Positions 9,262-17,685 of a stretch of 64,000 bases of DNA are shown here, in pieces (position 1 is the stretch's first letter; each line of letters begins with the position of its first letter). Where the stretch lies: the NCBI GenBank assembly GCA_964589935.1, contig CAZPVD010000010.1, forward strand, positions 75,554 to 139,553. Direction: 5' to 3'. Source of the DNA: VHCN01 sp964589935. Lineage in GTDB: Bacteria > Verrucomicrobiota > Verrucomicrobiia > Limisphaerales > VHCN01. The notes under the pieces are model-generated. The model saw only the letters and a list, made by a program, of their open reading frames with translations, did no database searches and had not been told where the DNA came from. A program made the position numbers and the translations under genes.

Positions 9262-10107
9262 TCACGCCGCGGGCGTCTCGCCGACTTGGAAGCGCACGAA
9301 GCGGCGGATTTGAATTTCGTCGCCGAGCTGCTTCGCGACCGAAGCCGCGTGCGCCTCGACCTTGAGATCGGGGTTCTTCACGAAGCCCTGCTCCACGAGG
9401 CATGCGGTTTCGTAGAACTTGTTCAGCTTGCCCTCGATGATCTTCGCCACGGCCTGCGCGGGCTTGTTTTTCAACGCGTCGCTCTGGGCGATGATTTCCT
9501 TTTCCTTCTCGACCAGCACGGCGGGCACTTCGCTGCGGCGGATGGCGGTGGGGCTGGCCGCGGCGATTTGCAGCGTGATGTCGCGCACGAGCTGCTTGAA
9601 CTCCTCGCTGGCGACGGTGGCTTCCTTGCCCGCGCCGACTTCGACGAGCACGCCGACCTTCGCGCCGGTGTGGATGTAGCCTGCAACGAGTCCGCTGCCC
9701 TGCACTTCAAAGCGCTGGTGCCGTGTAATCTTGATGTTCTCGCCGATCTTCGCCACGGCGGCGACGCGGTCAGCCTCGACATCCGTGGAAGGATTGGTCG
9801 CGAGCTTGCGCGCGATGTCGTCGCAGAACGCGCGGAAGCTGTCGTTCTTTGCGACGAAGTCCGTCTCGCAGTTGACTTCGAGCAGCAGACCGGTTTTTGC
9901 GCCGGGGAGAATCGCCTGCGCGATGACGCCTTCCTTGGCGTCGCGTCCGGCGCGCTTGGCCGCGGCGGCGACGCCGCGCTTGCGCAGCAGGTCCACGGCG
10001 GCGTTGATGTCGCCGCTGGTTTCAGTGAGGGCCTTTTTGCAGTCCATAAGCCCGGCGCCGGTCATTTCGCGGAGTTTGCCGACGGAGGCTGAGGTGATTT
10101 CTGCCAT
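9262..10107 (-). CDS. tsf: Elongation factor Ts
   Basis: EF-Ts, 281 residues, the nucleotide exchange factor that recycles EF-Tu from GDP to GTP. The N-terminal UBA-like domain carries LREMTGAGLMDCKKAL, and the core begins with the signature ETDFVAKNDSF, the segment that contacts EF-Tu. It lies 78 bases after rpsB on the same strand, the standard rpsB-tsf operon. The ATG at 10107 has no clear Shine-Dalgarno sequence but matches the usual N-terminus. Confidence 0.97.
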   Translation of the reverse strand: MAEITSASVGKLREMTGAGLMDCKKALTETSGDINAAVDLLRKRGVAAAAKRAGRDAKEGVIAQAILPGAKTGLLLEVNCETDFVAKNDSFRAFCDDIARKLATNPSTDVEADRVAAVAKIGENIKITRHQRFEVQGSGLVAGYIHTGAKVGVLVEVGAGKEATVASEEFKQLVRDITLQIAAASPTAIRRSEVPAVLVEKEKEIIAQSDALKNKPAQAVAKIIEGKLNKFYETACLVEQGFVKNPDLKVEAHAASVAKQLGDEIQIRRFVRFQVGETPAA

Positions 10108-10185
10108 AACGTGATGAGAGTTTTGCGTTGAGAGTTAAAACGATGCGCGAGTGAAAAAAACTTCGCCGCGCGCCGATGAAGTTTC

Positions 10186-10986
10186 CTAGGCCTGTGCCGG
10201 CGCCGGTGCGGGGCTGGTCGCGAGTTCCGTGACGTTCACGGTCTCGGCTGGCGCGGGCACCGGCTCGGGCTGCTCGGTCTTGTTCCGACCGTATTTTGCG
10301 TCGTATTCGGCCTTCGCGGCGGCGATGGTCTGGACGACGGTCGTGAGCAGGAGGCGCACGGAACGGAGCGCGTCGTCGTTGCCGGCGACCGGGTAATCCA
10401 CGAGGTCGGGGTCGCAGTTCGTGTCCACGATGGCGACGATGGGAATGCGCAGGCGGCGGGCCTCGGCGACGGCGTTGTGCTCGCGCTTGATGTCCACGAT
10501 GAACATCGCCTCGGGCAGGCCGTTCATGTTACGGATGCCTTCGAGATTTTTGAGAATGCGGATGGCCTCGCGGCGGAGAGCGGATTGCTCCTGCTTGCCG
10601 TATTGGCCGATGGAGCCATCGGCTTCCATTTTTTCGAGTTCGTTGAGGCGCTTGAGCGAACGGCTGACGGTTTTGAAATTGGTGAGCGTGCCGCCGAGCC
10701 AGCGGCTGGTGACGTAGCACTGGCTCGTGGCTTTGGCGGTTTCCTTGACGACTTCCTGCGCCTGTTTTTTCGTGCCGACGAAGAGCACCTGGCCGCCCTT
10801 GCCGACGACACTCGCGAGGAACGAGCATGCGTCGTCGAGTTGCTTGGCCGTCTGGCTCAGGTCAATGATGTGGATGCCGTTGCGCGCGTCGAAGATGAAG
10901 CGCTTCATCTTCGGGTTCCAACGGCGGGTCTGGTGCCCGAAATGGACACCGGCTTCGAGGAGTTCTTTGACGCCAATACTGATCAT
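10186..10986 (-). CDS. rpsB: 30S ribosomal protein S2
   Basis: Ribosomal protein S2, 266 residues. The N-terminus ISIGVKELLEAGVHFGHQTRRWNPKM is typical, as are RNGIHIIDLSQT, WLGGTLTNF and the PIVAIVDTNCDPDLVDYPVAGNDDA segments (each shown here in part). The last 40 or so residues are a Pro/Ala-rich tail (EPVPAPAETV...), a common variable extension. S2 binds late to the small subunit and often represses its own operon. A promoter-like sequence lies about 170 bases upstream, leaving a long leader with a hairpin. Confidence 0.97.
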   Translation of the reverse strand: MISIGVKELLEAGVHFGHQTRRWNPKMKRFIFDARNGIHIIDLSQTAKQLDDACSFLASVVGKGGQVLFVGTKKQAQEVVKETAKATSQCYVTSRWLGGTLTNFKTVSRSLKRLNELEKMEADGSIGQYGKQEQSALRREAIRILKNLEGIRNMNGLPEAMFIVDIKREHNAVAEARRLRIPIVAIVDTNCDPDLVDYPVAGNDDALRSVRLLLTTVVQTIAAAKAEYDAKYGRNKTEQPEPVPAPAETVNVTELATSPAPAPAQA

Positions 10987-11033
10987 GTTTTTTCCATTTG
11001 TTGTCAGCCTGCGTCGGACTCGCCGCGCTGGCC

Positions 11034-11052
11034 ATCCCGCGGAACACGGGAT
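11034..11052 (-). promoter_or_regulatory. Hairpin in the rpsB leader
   Basis: A perfect inverted repeat, ATCCCG (11034-11039) and CGGGAT (11047-11052) with a seven-base loop, sits in the predicted 5' leader about 50 bases before rpsB. S2 autoregulation through its leader RNA is known in other bacteria, so this may be part of such an element. No T-tract follows it, so it is not a terminator. Confidence 0.35.
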
Positions 11053-11158
11053 TTAGGTTTAGTGTTGTTGTGGCCGCCCGCCGCCACCCGGCTGCGGGAC
11101 AAATCAGGCCGTTTTCCCTTCCGTTGGCGCGAACACCGCCCCGGCGGAAAGGGCGGGA

Positions 11159-11186
11159 AACATAGCAGGGCGCGCGTCTTGCGCAA
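11159..11186 (-). promoter_or_regulatory. Putative promoter of rpsB-tsf
   Basis: Read on the minus strand, TTGCGC (11186-11181) is separated by 16 bases from TATGTT (11164-11159), a fair sigma-70-type match. It is the best candidate in the gap before rpsB and gives a leader of roughly 165 bases. Confidence 0.45.
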
Positions 11187-11220
11187 CCCCTAAATTGGCC
11201 CGCTCCCACGCCTCCGCGGA

Positions 11221-11568
11221 TCACTGCGGGTCCACTGTCGCGCTCACTTTCACCTCGCCGCCGGACCACGTTATCAGGACATGTTTGAGCGTGGGCAGCA
11301 TCTTGATGACTTCCTTGCCATTGTGGAGGACCCGGTCTTTTTCGACGACGACCGTTTGCGAAGAAAACGTAAACGTGGCCGTGTCATTCGTGCTTACGAC
11401 GGAACCAGATCCCTCGATGACAGCACGAACATCGCGCCCTGCCACAGTAGCGGTCAGAGTGGTGGGAGGCGCAGGCGCAGGCTTGGGAGGAGGCTTGCAT
11501 GAGGAAACGGCCAACCCAATCATGGCAATCAGTCCGAGGAAAAAGTGGCTGCGGGCAATGGTTTTCAT
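11221..11568 (-). CDS. Putative lipoprotein
   Basis: A 115-residue predicted lipoprotein of unknown function. The N-terminus MKTIARSHFF is followed by a hydrophobic stretch and a lipobox ending VSSC with Cys24, then a Pro-rich linker (KPPPKPAPAPP). The rest is a small beta-rich domain (TATVAGRDVRAVIEGSG..., ending KVSATVDPQ). The ATG at 11568 is supported by AGAAGGA eight bases upstream and by the signal peptide; the frame is open further upstream without purpose. It is divergent from the DUF1501 gene. Confidence 0.75.
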   Translation of the reverse strand: MKTIARSHFFLGLIAMIGLAVSSCKPPPKPAPAPPTTLTATVAGRDVRAVIEGSGSVVSTNDTATFTFSSQTVVVEKDRVLHNGKEVIKMLPTLKHVLITWSGGEVKVSATVDPQ

Positions 11569-11683
11569 GCGAATCCTTCTACCAAGGGACGCTCCACGTG
11601 TGAATGCAAATCTGTCACCGCGCGTCAGCCACATTTGGAATCAGTGCCCAGCAAACACGCGCGAGCATTGCATTCAGCCGCCA

Positions 11684-13045
11684 GTGCCCGCAACTAGCCA
11701 ACCAACCTCCTTCGCCGCCTTCTCACGCCGCCGCTGGCTGCAAGGCGGCGGCGCGCTAGCGGGCGCGATGTTGTGGCCACGCCTGCTCCGCGCACAGGCG
11801 GCGAAGAACAACAACGCACCGGCCAAGCAGGCCATCGTCATCTATTTGCAGGGCGGCCTTTCCCATTACGAGAGTTTCGATCCCAAGCCCGACGCGCCGT
11901 CCGAATATCGCGGCGAGTTCGGGCACATTCCCACGACGCTGCCCGGTGTGCATTTCGCCGAGCATCTGCCGCTGCTGGCGAAGCGCGCTCACAAGTTCAA
12001 CCTCATTCGCAGCGCCTACGTGGACTCGCCGAGCCATCCGGTCGCGATCCACATGACCCTCACGGGCTGGGATTTGCCCGACGCCTCCGTCGAGGCGAAG
12101 AACCGCAACACGACCAATCCCTCCATCGGCTCCGTCATCGCGCGCGCGTGCGGGAAGCGCGTTCCGCTGCTGCCCGCTTACGTGACGATTCCGCATTCGG
12201 GCCAGCTCGGCCAGCGCGTGCATTACGCCACGGCGGGTGCGCTCGGCGCGGCGTTCGAGCCGATGGATTCCGGGCTGCCGCCGGAACGCGCCGACGCGGC
12301 CTTTACCGGCCCGCCCAACCTGAGCCTTCAGCGTGAACTCGCCGGGAAACGCCTTGAAGACCGTCTCACTTTGCTGCGGGCGATTGACGGACGCGCGCGG
12401 CGCGAAGACGTGGAAGGCCTTGACAAGTTTCACCGGCACGCTCTGGAAATTCTCTCCGGCGGCGCGGCGGGCGGCGCCTTTGACCTGAGCCGCGAACCGC
12501 TGCGCCAGCGCGAGCGTTACGGCAACCACCTTTGGGGCCAGCAGACCGTGCTCGCACGGCGGCTTGCCGAGGCAGGCGTGCCCTTCACCCTCGTCAACTA
12601 CACTTTGAACCAGCAGCACGGCCAGGACTGGGACACGCACGTGGACAACTTCAACCTGATGAAGAACGTCCTGCTCCCGCCGATGGACCTCGCGGTGAGC
12701 GCGCTGCTCGATGACCTCGATGAGCGCGGCCTGCTCGACACCACCATCGTCGCGATGTTCGGCGAGTTTGGCCGCACGCCGAAGATCAACGCCAACGCGG
12801 GGCGCGACCATTGGGAAAAAGTCTTCTCCGTGATGCTCGCCGGCGGCGGCTTGAAGCGCGGCGTGGTCGTCGGTGAAAGCACGAAGGCCGGTGATGTGCC
12901 ACTGGAACGCCCTGTCCACTTCAACGACATTCTCGCCACCATCTACCACCAGCTCGGCGTTCAGACTGACGAAATCTTCCTCGACCAGCTTGGCCGTCCC
13001 ATCCCGATGCTCGCGAAGGGCCAGCCGATTGAGGAATTGATTTAG
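11684..13045 (+). CDS. DUF1501 family Tat-exported protein
   Basis: A DUF1501 protein of about 453 residues, related to the alkaline-phosphatase/sulfatase fold and abundant in Planctomycetes and Verrucomicrobia; its reaction is not established. The N-terminus carries a twin-arginine signal (SRRRWLQGGGALAGA) cut near LLRAQA. The conserved segments YLQGGLSHYESFDPKP near the start and MFGEFGRTPKINANAGRDHWE near residue 365 are family hallmarks. I chose the GTG at 11684. An open frame extends back to 11195, but that part is antisense to the lipoprotein gene and unlike coding sequence. Unlike the DUF1501 gene at 38.7 kb, this one has no DUF1549/1553 partner next to it. Confidence 0.8.
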   Translation: MPATSQPTSFAAFSRRRWLQGGGALAGAMLWPRLLRAQAAKNNNAPAKQAIVIYLQGGLSHYESFDPKPDAPSEYRGEFGHIPTTLPGVHFAEHLPLLAKRAHKFNLIRSAYVDSPSHPVAIHMTLTGWDLPDASVEAKNRNTTNPSIGSVIARACGKRVPLLPAYVTIPHSGQLGQRVHYATAGALGAAFEPMDSGLPPERADAAFTGPPNLSLQRELAGKRLEDRLTLLRAIDGRARREDVEGLDKFHRHALEILSGGAAGGAFDLSREPLRQRERYGNHLWGQQTVLARRLAEAGVPFTLVNYTLNQQHGQDWDTHVDNFNLMKNVLLPPMDLAVSALLDDLDERGLLDTTIVAMFGEFGRTPKINANAGRDHWEKVFSVMLAGGGLKRGVVVGESTKAGDVPLERPVHFNDILATIYHQLGVQTDEIFLDQLGRPIPMLAKGQPIEELI

Positions 13046-13099
13046 GACCTGTTCTGTCTCCGCCGGATTTCCGGGAGTATCACTAATTCTTACTGCGTC

Positions 13100-14056
13100 T
13101 TACTGCGGCAGCATCATCACCGTGAAGAAGGAGCCGACCGCGTTCGTGGCCTGCGCCATCGTGGTCTGCAATTGCACGGTGGAGAGCTGTTGGACGCTGC
13201 CGTCCGAGAGAGTGACGTTGCCCTGAATGTCGTGGTGCGCCAGCGAGCCGCCGAGTGCAGCGATGATCGCGGTTGTGCCGCCGACCCAGCCGGCAGGGAA
13301 AGGCGTAGCCGGGTTCGGCGGGTTGTTCCCCATTTCGTATCCAGGCCGGCCCAGCGCGGCGGGCGCGAGGCCGAGCGGACCAAACGTGGCGAGGCCACCT
13401 GAACCATAGGCGGTCGTTGCAAAATTGTTCGGGCTTGGGCCGATGTTGGAATCGGCGGAGAGCGGCACAACCGGGCGTGTTTCGTCTGCGTCGCCGCCGA
13501 CGGCATAACTGACGGGGCTGGTGCCGAAGCCGCGCGAGTGCGGTCCGGTGGCGACAGCGGGCGTGCTCAGGGCGCCGGGCCCGAAGATGCCGAGGTTGGG
13601 TGCCGTGGCCGAAGTGGAGAAGTCCACGCAAAGAAGGTCGAGCCGCAGCCGGTCGCCGGGACACATGAGGACTTTCGCGCTGCCGATTTCGTTGGAGAGA
13701 AAGCCGAAGGTGTCAATCGGTGCCTGGCCTGTGCGTTGAGCGCGGCCGTTCGGCGTGGCGACGGGGCAGGAGCCGCCGAGAGTGTTCACAGAAGGAGAGG
13801 TGCCGGTTCCCGGTCCTGTCAGCCATGAGTCGCTGGTGCGGTAGGGATAACGATCGTCGTTGTCGTTGGAGAAGACACGGAACGCGAGGCCGATCTGCTT
13901 GAGGTTGTTGACGCATTTGATTCGCGCGGCCTTGGCCTTCGCCTTGGCCAGCGCCGGGAGAAGCATCCCCGCAAGGATCGCGATGATGGCGATGACGACG
14001 AGGAGTTCAATGAGGGTAAAGGCAACGGGCCAGCGACGGGAATGATGTGCATTCAT
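13100..14056 (-). CDS. Type II pseudopilin-like protein
   Basis: A 318-residue prepilin-like protein. The N-terminus has a short basic leader (MNAHHSRRWPV) followed by AFTLIELLVVIAIIAILAG, the cleavage and methylation signal of type IV/type II pseudopilins, here with the conserved Glu at +5. The rest resembles the DUF1559-like proteins common in PVC bacteria: a KAKAARIKCVNNLKQIGLAF helix, then a long Gly/Pro/Ser-rich globular part with an LSDGSVQQL motif near the C-terminus. No secretion or pilus gene is nearby. The ATG at 14056 sits about 30 bases after the start point predicted from an ECF-like promoter at 14092-14123. Confidence 0.85.
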   Translation of the reverse strand: MNAHHSRRWPVAFTLIELLVVIAIIAILAGMLLPALAKAKAKAARIKCVNNLKQIGLAFRVFSNDNDDRYPYRTSDSWLTGPGTGTSPSVNTLGGSCPVATPNGRAQRTGQAPIDTFGFLSNEIGSAKVLMCPGDRLRLDLLCVDFSTSATAPNLGIFGPGALSTPAVATGPHSRGFGTSPVSYAVGGDADETRPVVPLSADSNIGPSPNNFATTAYGSGGLATFGPLGLAPAALGRPGYEMGNNPPNPATPFPAGWVGGTTAIIAALGGSLAHHDIQGNVTLSDGSVQQLSTVQLQTTMAQATNAVGSFFTVMMLPQ

Positions 14057-14091
14057 GCTGCGACAACGGTAAACCTGAGAGACTGTGGAAA

Positions 14092-14123
14092 TGAGAGAAA
14101 CGGACGGAGCGGATATTCCCGGC
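14092..14123 (-). promoter_or_regulatory. Putative ECF-sigma promoter of the pseudopilin gene
   Basis: Read on the minus strand, GCCGGGAATATCCGCTC (14123-14107) is followed by CTCTCA (14097-14092), 17 bases after GGAAT. The same 17-mer and the same downstream block at identical spacing occur at 15119-15150. A GGAA-type -35 element with a 16-17 base spacer is the usual ECF promoter layout, and an ECF sigma gene lies close by. Confidence 0.5.
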
Positions 14124-14138
14124 AAGTGGAGGGTTGCT

Positions 14139-15014
14139 TCAGGCCGGGCCGTATTTGATTCGCATGTCGCCAAGGTGGCCGCCGGTGCGGAATTCATCCA
14201 ACGTGACGCGGGGCTTCAAAAGTGCGGCCTTGCTGATGATGTAATGCGCGGCCTCGTCGGCCGGAAGGTCGCGGAAGGAGAAGAACGGCGGCCTCACCAC
14301 ACGGACATCGCGCAGCGAGCCGGAGCGCAGATCGTCCAGCAGCTCGCGCGTGAGGCGGTGGCCTTCCTGAAGGAGAAAGCGGTAGTGCTGCTCCTCCTGC
14401 GTCAGGCCGAGATTGTAGAAAATCGGCGCAATCTGCCGGATGCGGATGAAGTATTCGCAGCGGCTCTCGGTCCAGTCCGGCCCGGTTTGCTTGTCCTTGA
14501 AGGCAAAGGTCTGGATGAGGTGAAAGATGACTTTTTCCTTCGGTTCGTCGGCGTCCGGGTTGAGGCGTTTTGTTTGTTTCAGCCGCGCATCAATCAAATC
14601 GAGTCTGCCTTCGCGATTGAACCGGTGGGTGATTTTCACGAGGTCGTAGGTTCCAATCGCGGCGAGGTAGTTCGTCGTGAGGAAGAGGTGGTCATAGACC
14701 ACTTTGAGTTCGACCGGAGCGCCTTTCATGCTCTCAAGCCGTCCGATGTAACAGCGCTCGCCGTAATTGAAGACGGGCGCGGGCGCCTGCTTGACCTGCT
14801 CCCATTGCGCCTCGTCCACGTGGCCGAGACGGCGGGCGATCTTGCGCACGCGCTGGGCGAACTGATAGTGCGGACCCCGCTTGTAGGGTTGCGCGCGTTC
14901 TTCGAGTGCCTTGATTTCGTCGAGGGTGATGGGGTCCTGCGCGAGCACCCGGCGCTCGAAGGCTTCGATGCTTTCGGCAAGGAGTAGCAGTTCGTCAGGA
15001 GCCACGCATTCCAT
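14139..15014 (-). CDS. Conserved hypothetical protein, 291 residues
   Basis: I do not recognise this protein. It is soluble, charged and mostly helical, with no signal peptide or membrane segment. Features seen are an N-terminal helical pair (LLLLAESIEAFERRVL, DEIKALEERAQPY), a central mixed region with many aromatic residues (YDHLFLTTNYLAAIGTYDLV) and a C-terminal stretch RPPFFSFRDLPADEAAHYI. An upstream in-frame GTG at 15128 would lie before the predicted transcription start, so I prefer the ATG at 15014. It is divergent from the ECF sigma gene and is preceded by the ECF-like promoter at 15119-15150, which suggests control by that sigma factor. Confidence 0.65.
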   Translation of the reverse strand: MECVAPDELLLLAESIEAFERRVLAQDPITLDEIKALEERAQPYKRGPHYQFAQRVRKIARRLGHVDEAQWEQVKQAPAPVFNYGERCYIGRLESMKGAPVELKVVYDHLFLTTNYLAAIGTYDLVKITHRFNREGRLDLIDARLKQTKRLNPDADEPKEKVIFHLIQTFAFKDKQTGPDWTESRCEYFIRIRQIAPIFYNLGLTQEEQHYRFLLQEGHRLTRELLDDLRSGSLRDVRVVRPPFFSFRDLPADEAAHYIISKAALLKPRVTLDEFRTGGHLGDMRIKYGPA

Positions 15015-15118
15015 AAACGATGCAATGAACCGCGCCTGTGGACGCGCACTGGGGATGAAAGACCTGCCGTTGAACTCCGTGGCGGATATGAAGGGCCGGC
15101 GACATTCTGAACTGAACG

Positions 15119-15150
15119 TGAGAGGCACGGGGCGAGCGGATATTCCCGGC
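15119..15150 (-). promoter_or_regulatory. Putative ECF-sigma promoter, second copy
   Basis: Second copy of the element at 14092-14123: the same 17-mer (gagcggatattcccggc on the plus strand, 15134-15150) and the same tgagag block (15119-15124), with identical spacing. It lies in the intergenic region between the hypothetical gene and the divergent ECF sigma gene, and would start a leader of about 98 bases for the former. Confidence 0.5.
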
Positions 15151-15208
15151 GCGCAAACGCGCGTTTTGCCTTGATGGAATAAGGCCGCAGGCCAATCCTC
15201 TGACCATT

Positions 15209-15748
15209 GTGGACGAGCCGGATTTCGACCAGTTGGTCAACGACCACTACCAGCCGCTCTATCGCTTTGCGTTGAGCCTGGTGGAGCGCGAGGCCGAGGC
15301 CAGCGACCTCACGCAGCAGACGTTCTACCTCTGGGCGTCCAAGGGGCACCAGTTGCGCGACCGCTCGAAGGTCAAGTCCTGGCTCTTCACCACGCTGCAC
15401 CGGGAATTCCTCGGCTCGCGCCGCCGCGCGACGCGCTTCCCGCAGCATGAAATCGAGTCAGTCGAGCGCGAGCTTCCGCCCGTCACACCGACCACCGTCA
15501 ACGAACTCGACGCCAACACCGTGATGCTGGCGTTGATGAACGTGGACGAAGTTTATCGCGCGCCGCTGATGCTGTTCTATCTTGAAGACCATTCGTATCT
15601 GGAAATCGCCGCCATCCTCGATGTGCCCGTCGGCACCGTCATGTCGCGCCTCGCGCGCGGCAAGGAGCGGCTGCGCGGACTGATCGCGGACCATGCCACT
15701 GCCACGGAACGAAAGATCGTTCCGCTCGACCTTCGCAAAACCCACTGA
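15209..15748 (+). CDS. ECF RNA polymerase sigma factor
   Basis: A 179-residue extracytoplasmic-function sigma factor. Region 2 is at about 5-75 (LVNDHYQPLYRFALSLV, DLTQQTFYLWASKG, KVKSWLFTTLHREFL) and region 4 at about 105-160, with the helix-turn-helix SYLEIAAILDVPVGTVMSRLARGKERLR. Start is GTG at 15209; no ATG is available before region 2. The gene for a probable membrane anti-sigma protein begins four bases after its stop codon, so they are co-transcribed. Its likely targets include the two minus-strand genes that carry matching promoters next door. Confidence 0.9.
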   Translation: MDEPDFDQLVNDHYQPLYRFALSLVEREAEASDLTQQTFYLWASKGHQLRDRSKVKSWLFTTLHREFLGSRRRATRFPQHEIESVERELPPVTPTTVNELDANTVMLALMNVDEVYRAPLMLFYLEDHSYLEIAAILDVPVGTVMSRLARGKERLRGLIADHATATERKIVPLDLRKTH

Positions 15749-15752
15749 CCCG

Positions 15753-16670
15753 ATGAACAACGAAGAAGCCCGCTTCATCCTTCGCGCCTACCGCCCCAAC
15801 GGGGGGGACGCCAGCGACCCGCAATTCACCGCCGCGCTCGAACAGGCCCGTCGCGACCCGGAACTTTCCCGCTGGCTCGCCGAACAGACCGCGCTCGACG
15901 CCGCCATCGGCGACAAACTCCGCTCCGTGCCCGTGCCGTCCGATTTGAAGGCTGCCATCCTTGCGGGCCACAAAATCATCCAGCCGCAACCGTGGTGGCG
16001 GCGGCGCATTCACCCCGTCGCAGCGGCGGCGGCGATCTTCGTCACGCTCGTCTGCATCGGTTTCCTGGCCGTGCGCGAGCCGCAGGAAAGCGCGGCGAAC
16101 TTCAAGCACTTCAGCCAGGACATCACGAGCTACATCAGCACGAGCTACGGCCTGCTCTTCCGCGACGCGCGGAACGTCAACACCGCCGTGGGCTACTTCG
16201 GCGGCAGCAGCTACCGGATGAACTACCGCAGCCCCAGCATCGAGGACATCCGCAAGTGGCTCGTCGAAAACAACGGCCACCGCGGCTTCGACATCCCGGC
16301 CGGGCTGAAGAATGCCGCGAACCTGAAATGCGCCATTGTGAACTGGCGGGGCCGCCGCGTCTCGCTCATCTGCTTCCAAGTCGGGCCGCACCTGCCCAAG
16401 GACAAGGTCCACCTCGTCGTCATCAGCAGCGCGGACCTGCCCGACCCGCCGCCGCCCGGCACACCGCGTTTTCACGAGAACGGCGAGTCGAGCACCGCCG
16501 AATGGAGCGACGGCCCCTTCACCTACGTCCTCATGGCGCCGGGCAACCGGCAGATGTTGTCCAAGTATTTTGACGGAACGGCGCGGGGCGCGGCGATGTT
16601 CAAGGAAGTTCCCCGCAAAGTCCGCCATGAGTTCCGCGCGGATGCTTCCGCCGGCGGCAAACAGTCCTGA
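15753..16670 (+). CDS. Probable membrane anti-sigma factor
   Basis: A 305-residue single-pass membrane protein placed directly after the ECF sigma gene. Residues 1-80 form a cytoplasmic helical part (NNEEARFILRAYRPNGGD..., DPELSRWLAEQTALDAAIGDKL) of the kind that binds region 2/4 of ECF sigmas. One transmembrane segment follows (about 87-108, HPVAAAAAIFVTLVCIGFLAV), then a periplasmic domain of about 195 residues. No HxxxCxxC zinc motif is visible, so it is not a classical ZAS protein. The ATG at 15753 is chosen because it follows the sigma stop codon; the longer frame reads into the sigma gene. Confidence 0.7.
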   Translation: MNNEEARFILRAYRPNGGDASDPQFTAALEQARRDPELSRWLAEQTALDAAIGDKLRSVPVPSDLKAAILAGHKIIQPQPWWRRRIHPVAAAAAIFVTLVCIGFLAVREPQESAANFKHFSQDITSYISTSYGLLFRDARNVNTAVGYFGGSSYRMNYRSPSIEDIRKWLVENNGHRGFDIPAGLKNAANLKCAIVNWRGRRVSLICFQVGPHLPKDKVHLVVISSADLPDPPPPGTPRFHENGESSTAEWSDGPFTYVLMAPGNRQMLSKYFDGTARGAAMFKEVPRKVRHEFRADASAGGKQS

Positions 16671-16676
16671 GAAGGA

Positions 16677-17600
16677 CTAATAACACTCTGCCGACTGAAC
16701 TACTTTTCCATCATCGTCGAGATAGACAAAAATAGAACCAGCGTCACCCCACATCCAGTAATAAGCCGATTCGTTACGCGCAAAAGGATCGATAGGGGTT
16801 TCTGAATTCACAAAAGGCCACGGCTTATTGGTAGTTGGCTCGACGGAACCTAGCGCGCACAGAAACCGACCGCGATTTTCCTCCGCCGCTCCTTGAATCT
16901 TGCTGGGAATCCCACCAATTTTTGTGCCTTCAATTACAGTGATGTTCCAAGGCTCGTTGTATTTTTCTTCCAGTGGTTCGTGATCAACCTTGTAATCCAC
17001 AGTCCGATGAATGGTTCCGTAGCAAGGCAGTATTTCCCAATGATCACATTTGGGCATCTCGGCTGGTTGAATCAGCGCGACTGGCTCGACATTGAGCCAC
17101 TCAAAATGAAGAGGATTGTCTTCACCGGAATCATCACGCTGAAAGATCAGCAACAAATCCCCAGGTGTTTTACCGACCAAATCTCGCGAATCTGAAAGGT
17201 TAAACTGCGCGATAAACGGCATTGGTTCACCAGTTTTGGTTTTGGGCCACGGTTTGCTCGCAGGCCAATAGGGAAGCCCGCCAACTTTTGTCACTTCTCT
17301 TTTGTCTGGCTCACCTTTCGCGAAAATAAACACATCCGTCAGCACCGTCTCGCCAGCGTGATCGTGCAAAGCTTCGGCTCGTAATTGTTCCACTTTCGCG
17401 ATGGAGATAGGACTGGTGATACGGTCACCACCGGGATTCATCAATCTCAGGTGATTAGCAAAGTCGCTTTCCGTCCGATATTGCTTGGGATTTTCCGTTC
17501 GACGGTGACTTACGAATTGGTGTGCCTCCTCGCGCATCTTTGAAAGTGGAAACTCTCTTATCCAGCGCTCCAACTCGAACTGTTCGTGTATTTTGCTCAT
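16677..17600 (-). CDS. DUF1963 (YwqG-like) protein
   Basis: A 307-residue protein with the pattern of the DUF1963/YwqG family: KVGGLPYWPASKPWPK, then PFIAQFNLSDS and GDLLLIFQRDD, then a second IGGIPSKIQG and a C-terminal WMWGDAGSIFVYLDDDGK. Function is unknown; relatives are often found in accessory regions and near polymorphic toxin or immunity loci. Base composition is clearly less GC-rich than the neighbouring genes, which suggests transfer. Its ATG at 17600 lies only eight bases from a second copy of the guaA 3' tail. Transcription would be towards the converging anti-sigma gene, six bases away. Confidence 0.7.
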   Translation of the reverse strand: MSKIHEQFELERWIREFPLSKMREEAHQFVSHRRTENPKQYRTESDFANHLRLMNPGGDRITSPISIAKVEQLRAEALHDHAGETVLTDVFIFAKGEPDKREVTKVGGLPYWPASKPWPKTKTGEPMPFIAQFNLSDSRDLVGKTPGDLLLIFQRDDSGEDNPLHFEWLNVEPVALIQPAEMPKCDHWEILPCYGTIHRTVDYKVDHEPLEEKYNEPWNITVIEGTKIGGIPSKIQGAAEENRGRFLCALGSVEPTTNKPWPFVNSETPIDPFARNESAYYWMWGDAGSIFVYLDDDGKVVQSAECY

Positions 17601-17607
17601 TATCGTT

Positions 17608-17660
17608 TTACTCCAACCCAATCGCTCCGGCGGCTTGCTGGTGAGGTCGAAGACGATGCG
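17608..17660. repeat. Second copy of the guaA 3' tail (direct repeat)
   Basis: This 53-base stretch repeats the last codons of guaA (17960-18013). The 34 bases at 17627-17660 are identical to 17980-18013, and the rest differs by a few substitutions and one missing base. In the guaA frame it reads RIVFDLTSKPP before the frameshift. The stop codon position is preserved as TTA/TAA on the edge. The guaA 3' end is a known integration target for genomic islands, so this may be an attachment-site duplicate. Confidence 0.75.
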
Positions 17661-17685
17661 CGGGCCGCTCCCGTCCGGGCGTGAG

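Noticed and set aside
11195..11683. N-terminal extension of the DUF1501 gene
   Set aside because: It overlaps the lipoprotein gene on the other strand; the Tat signal lies just after the GTG at 11684.
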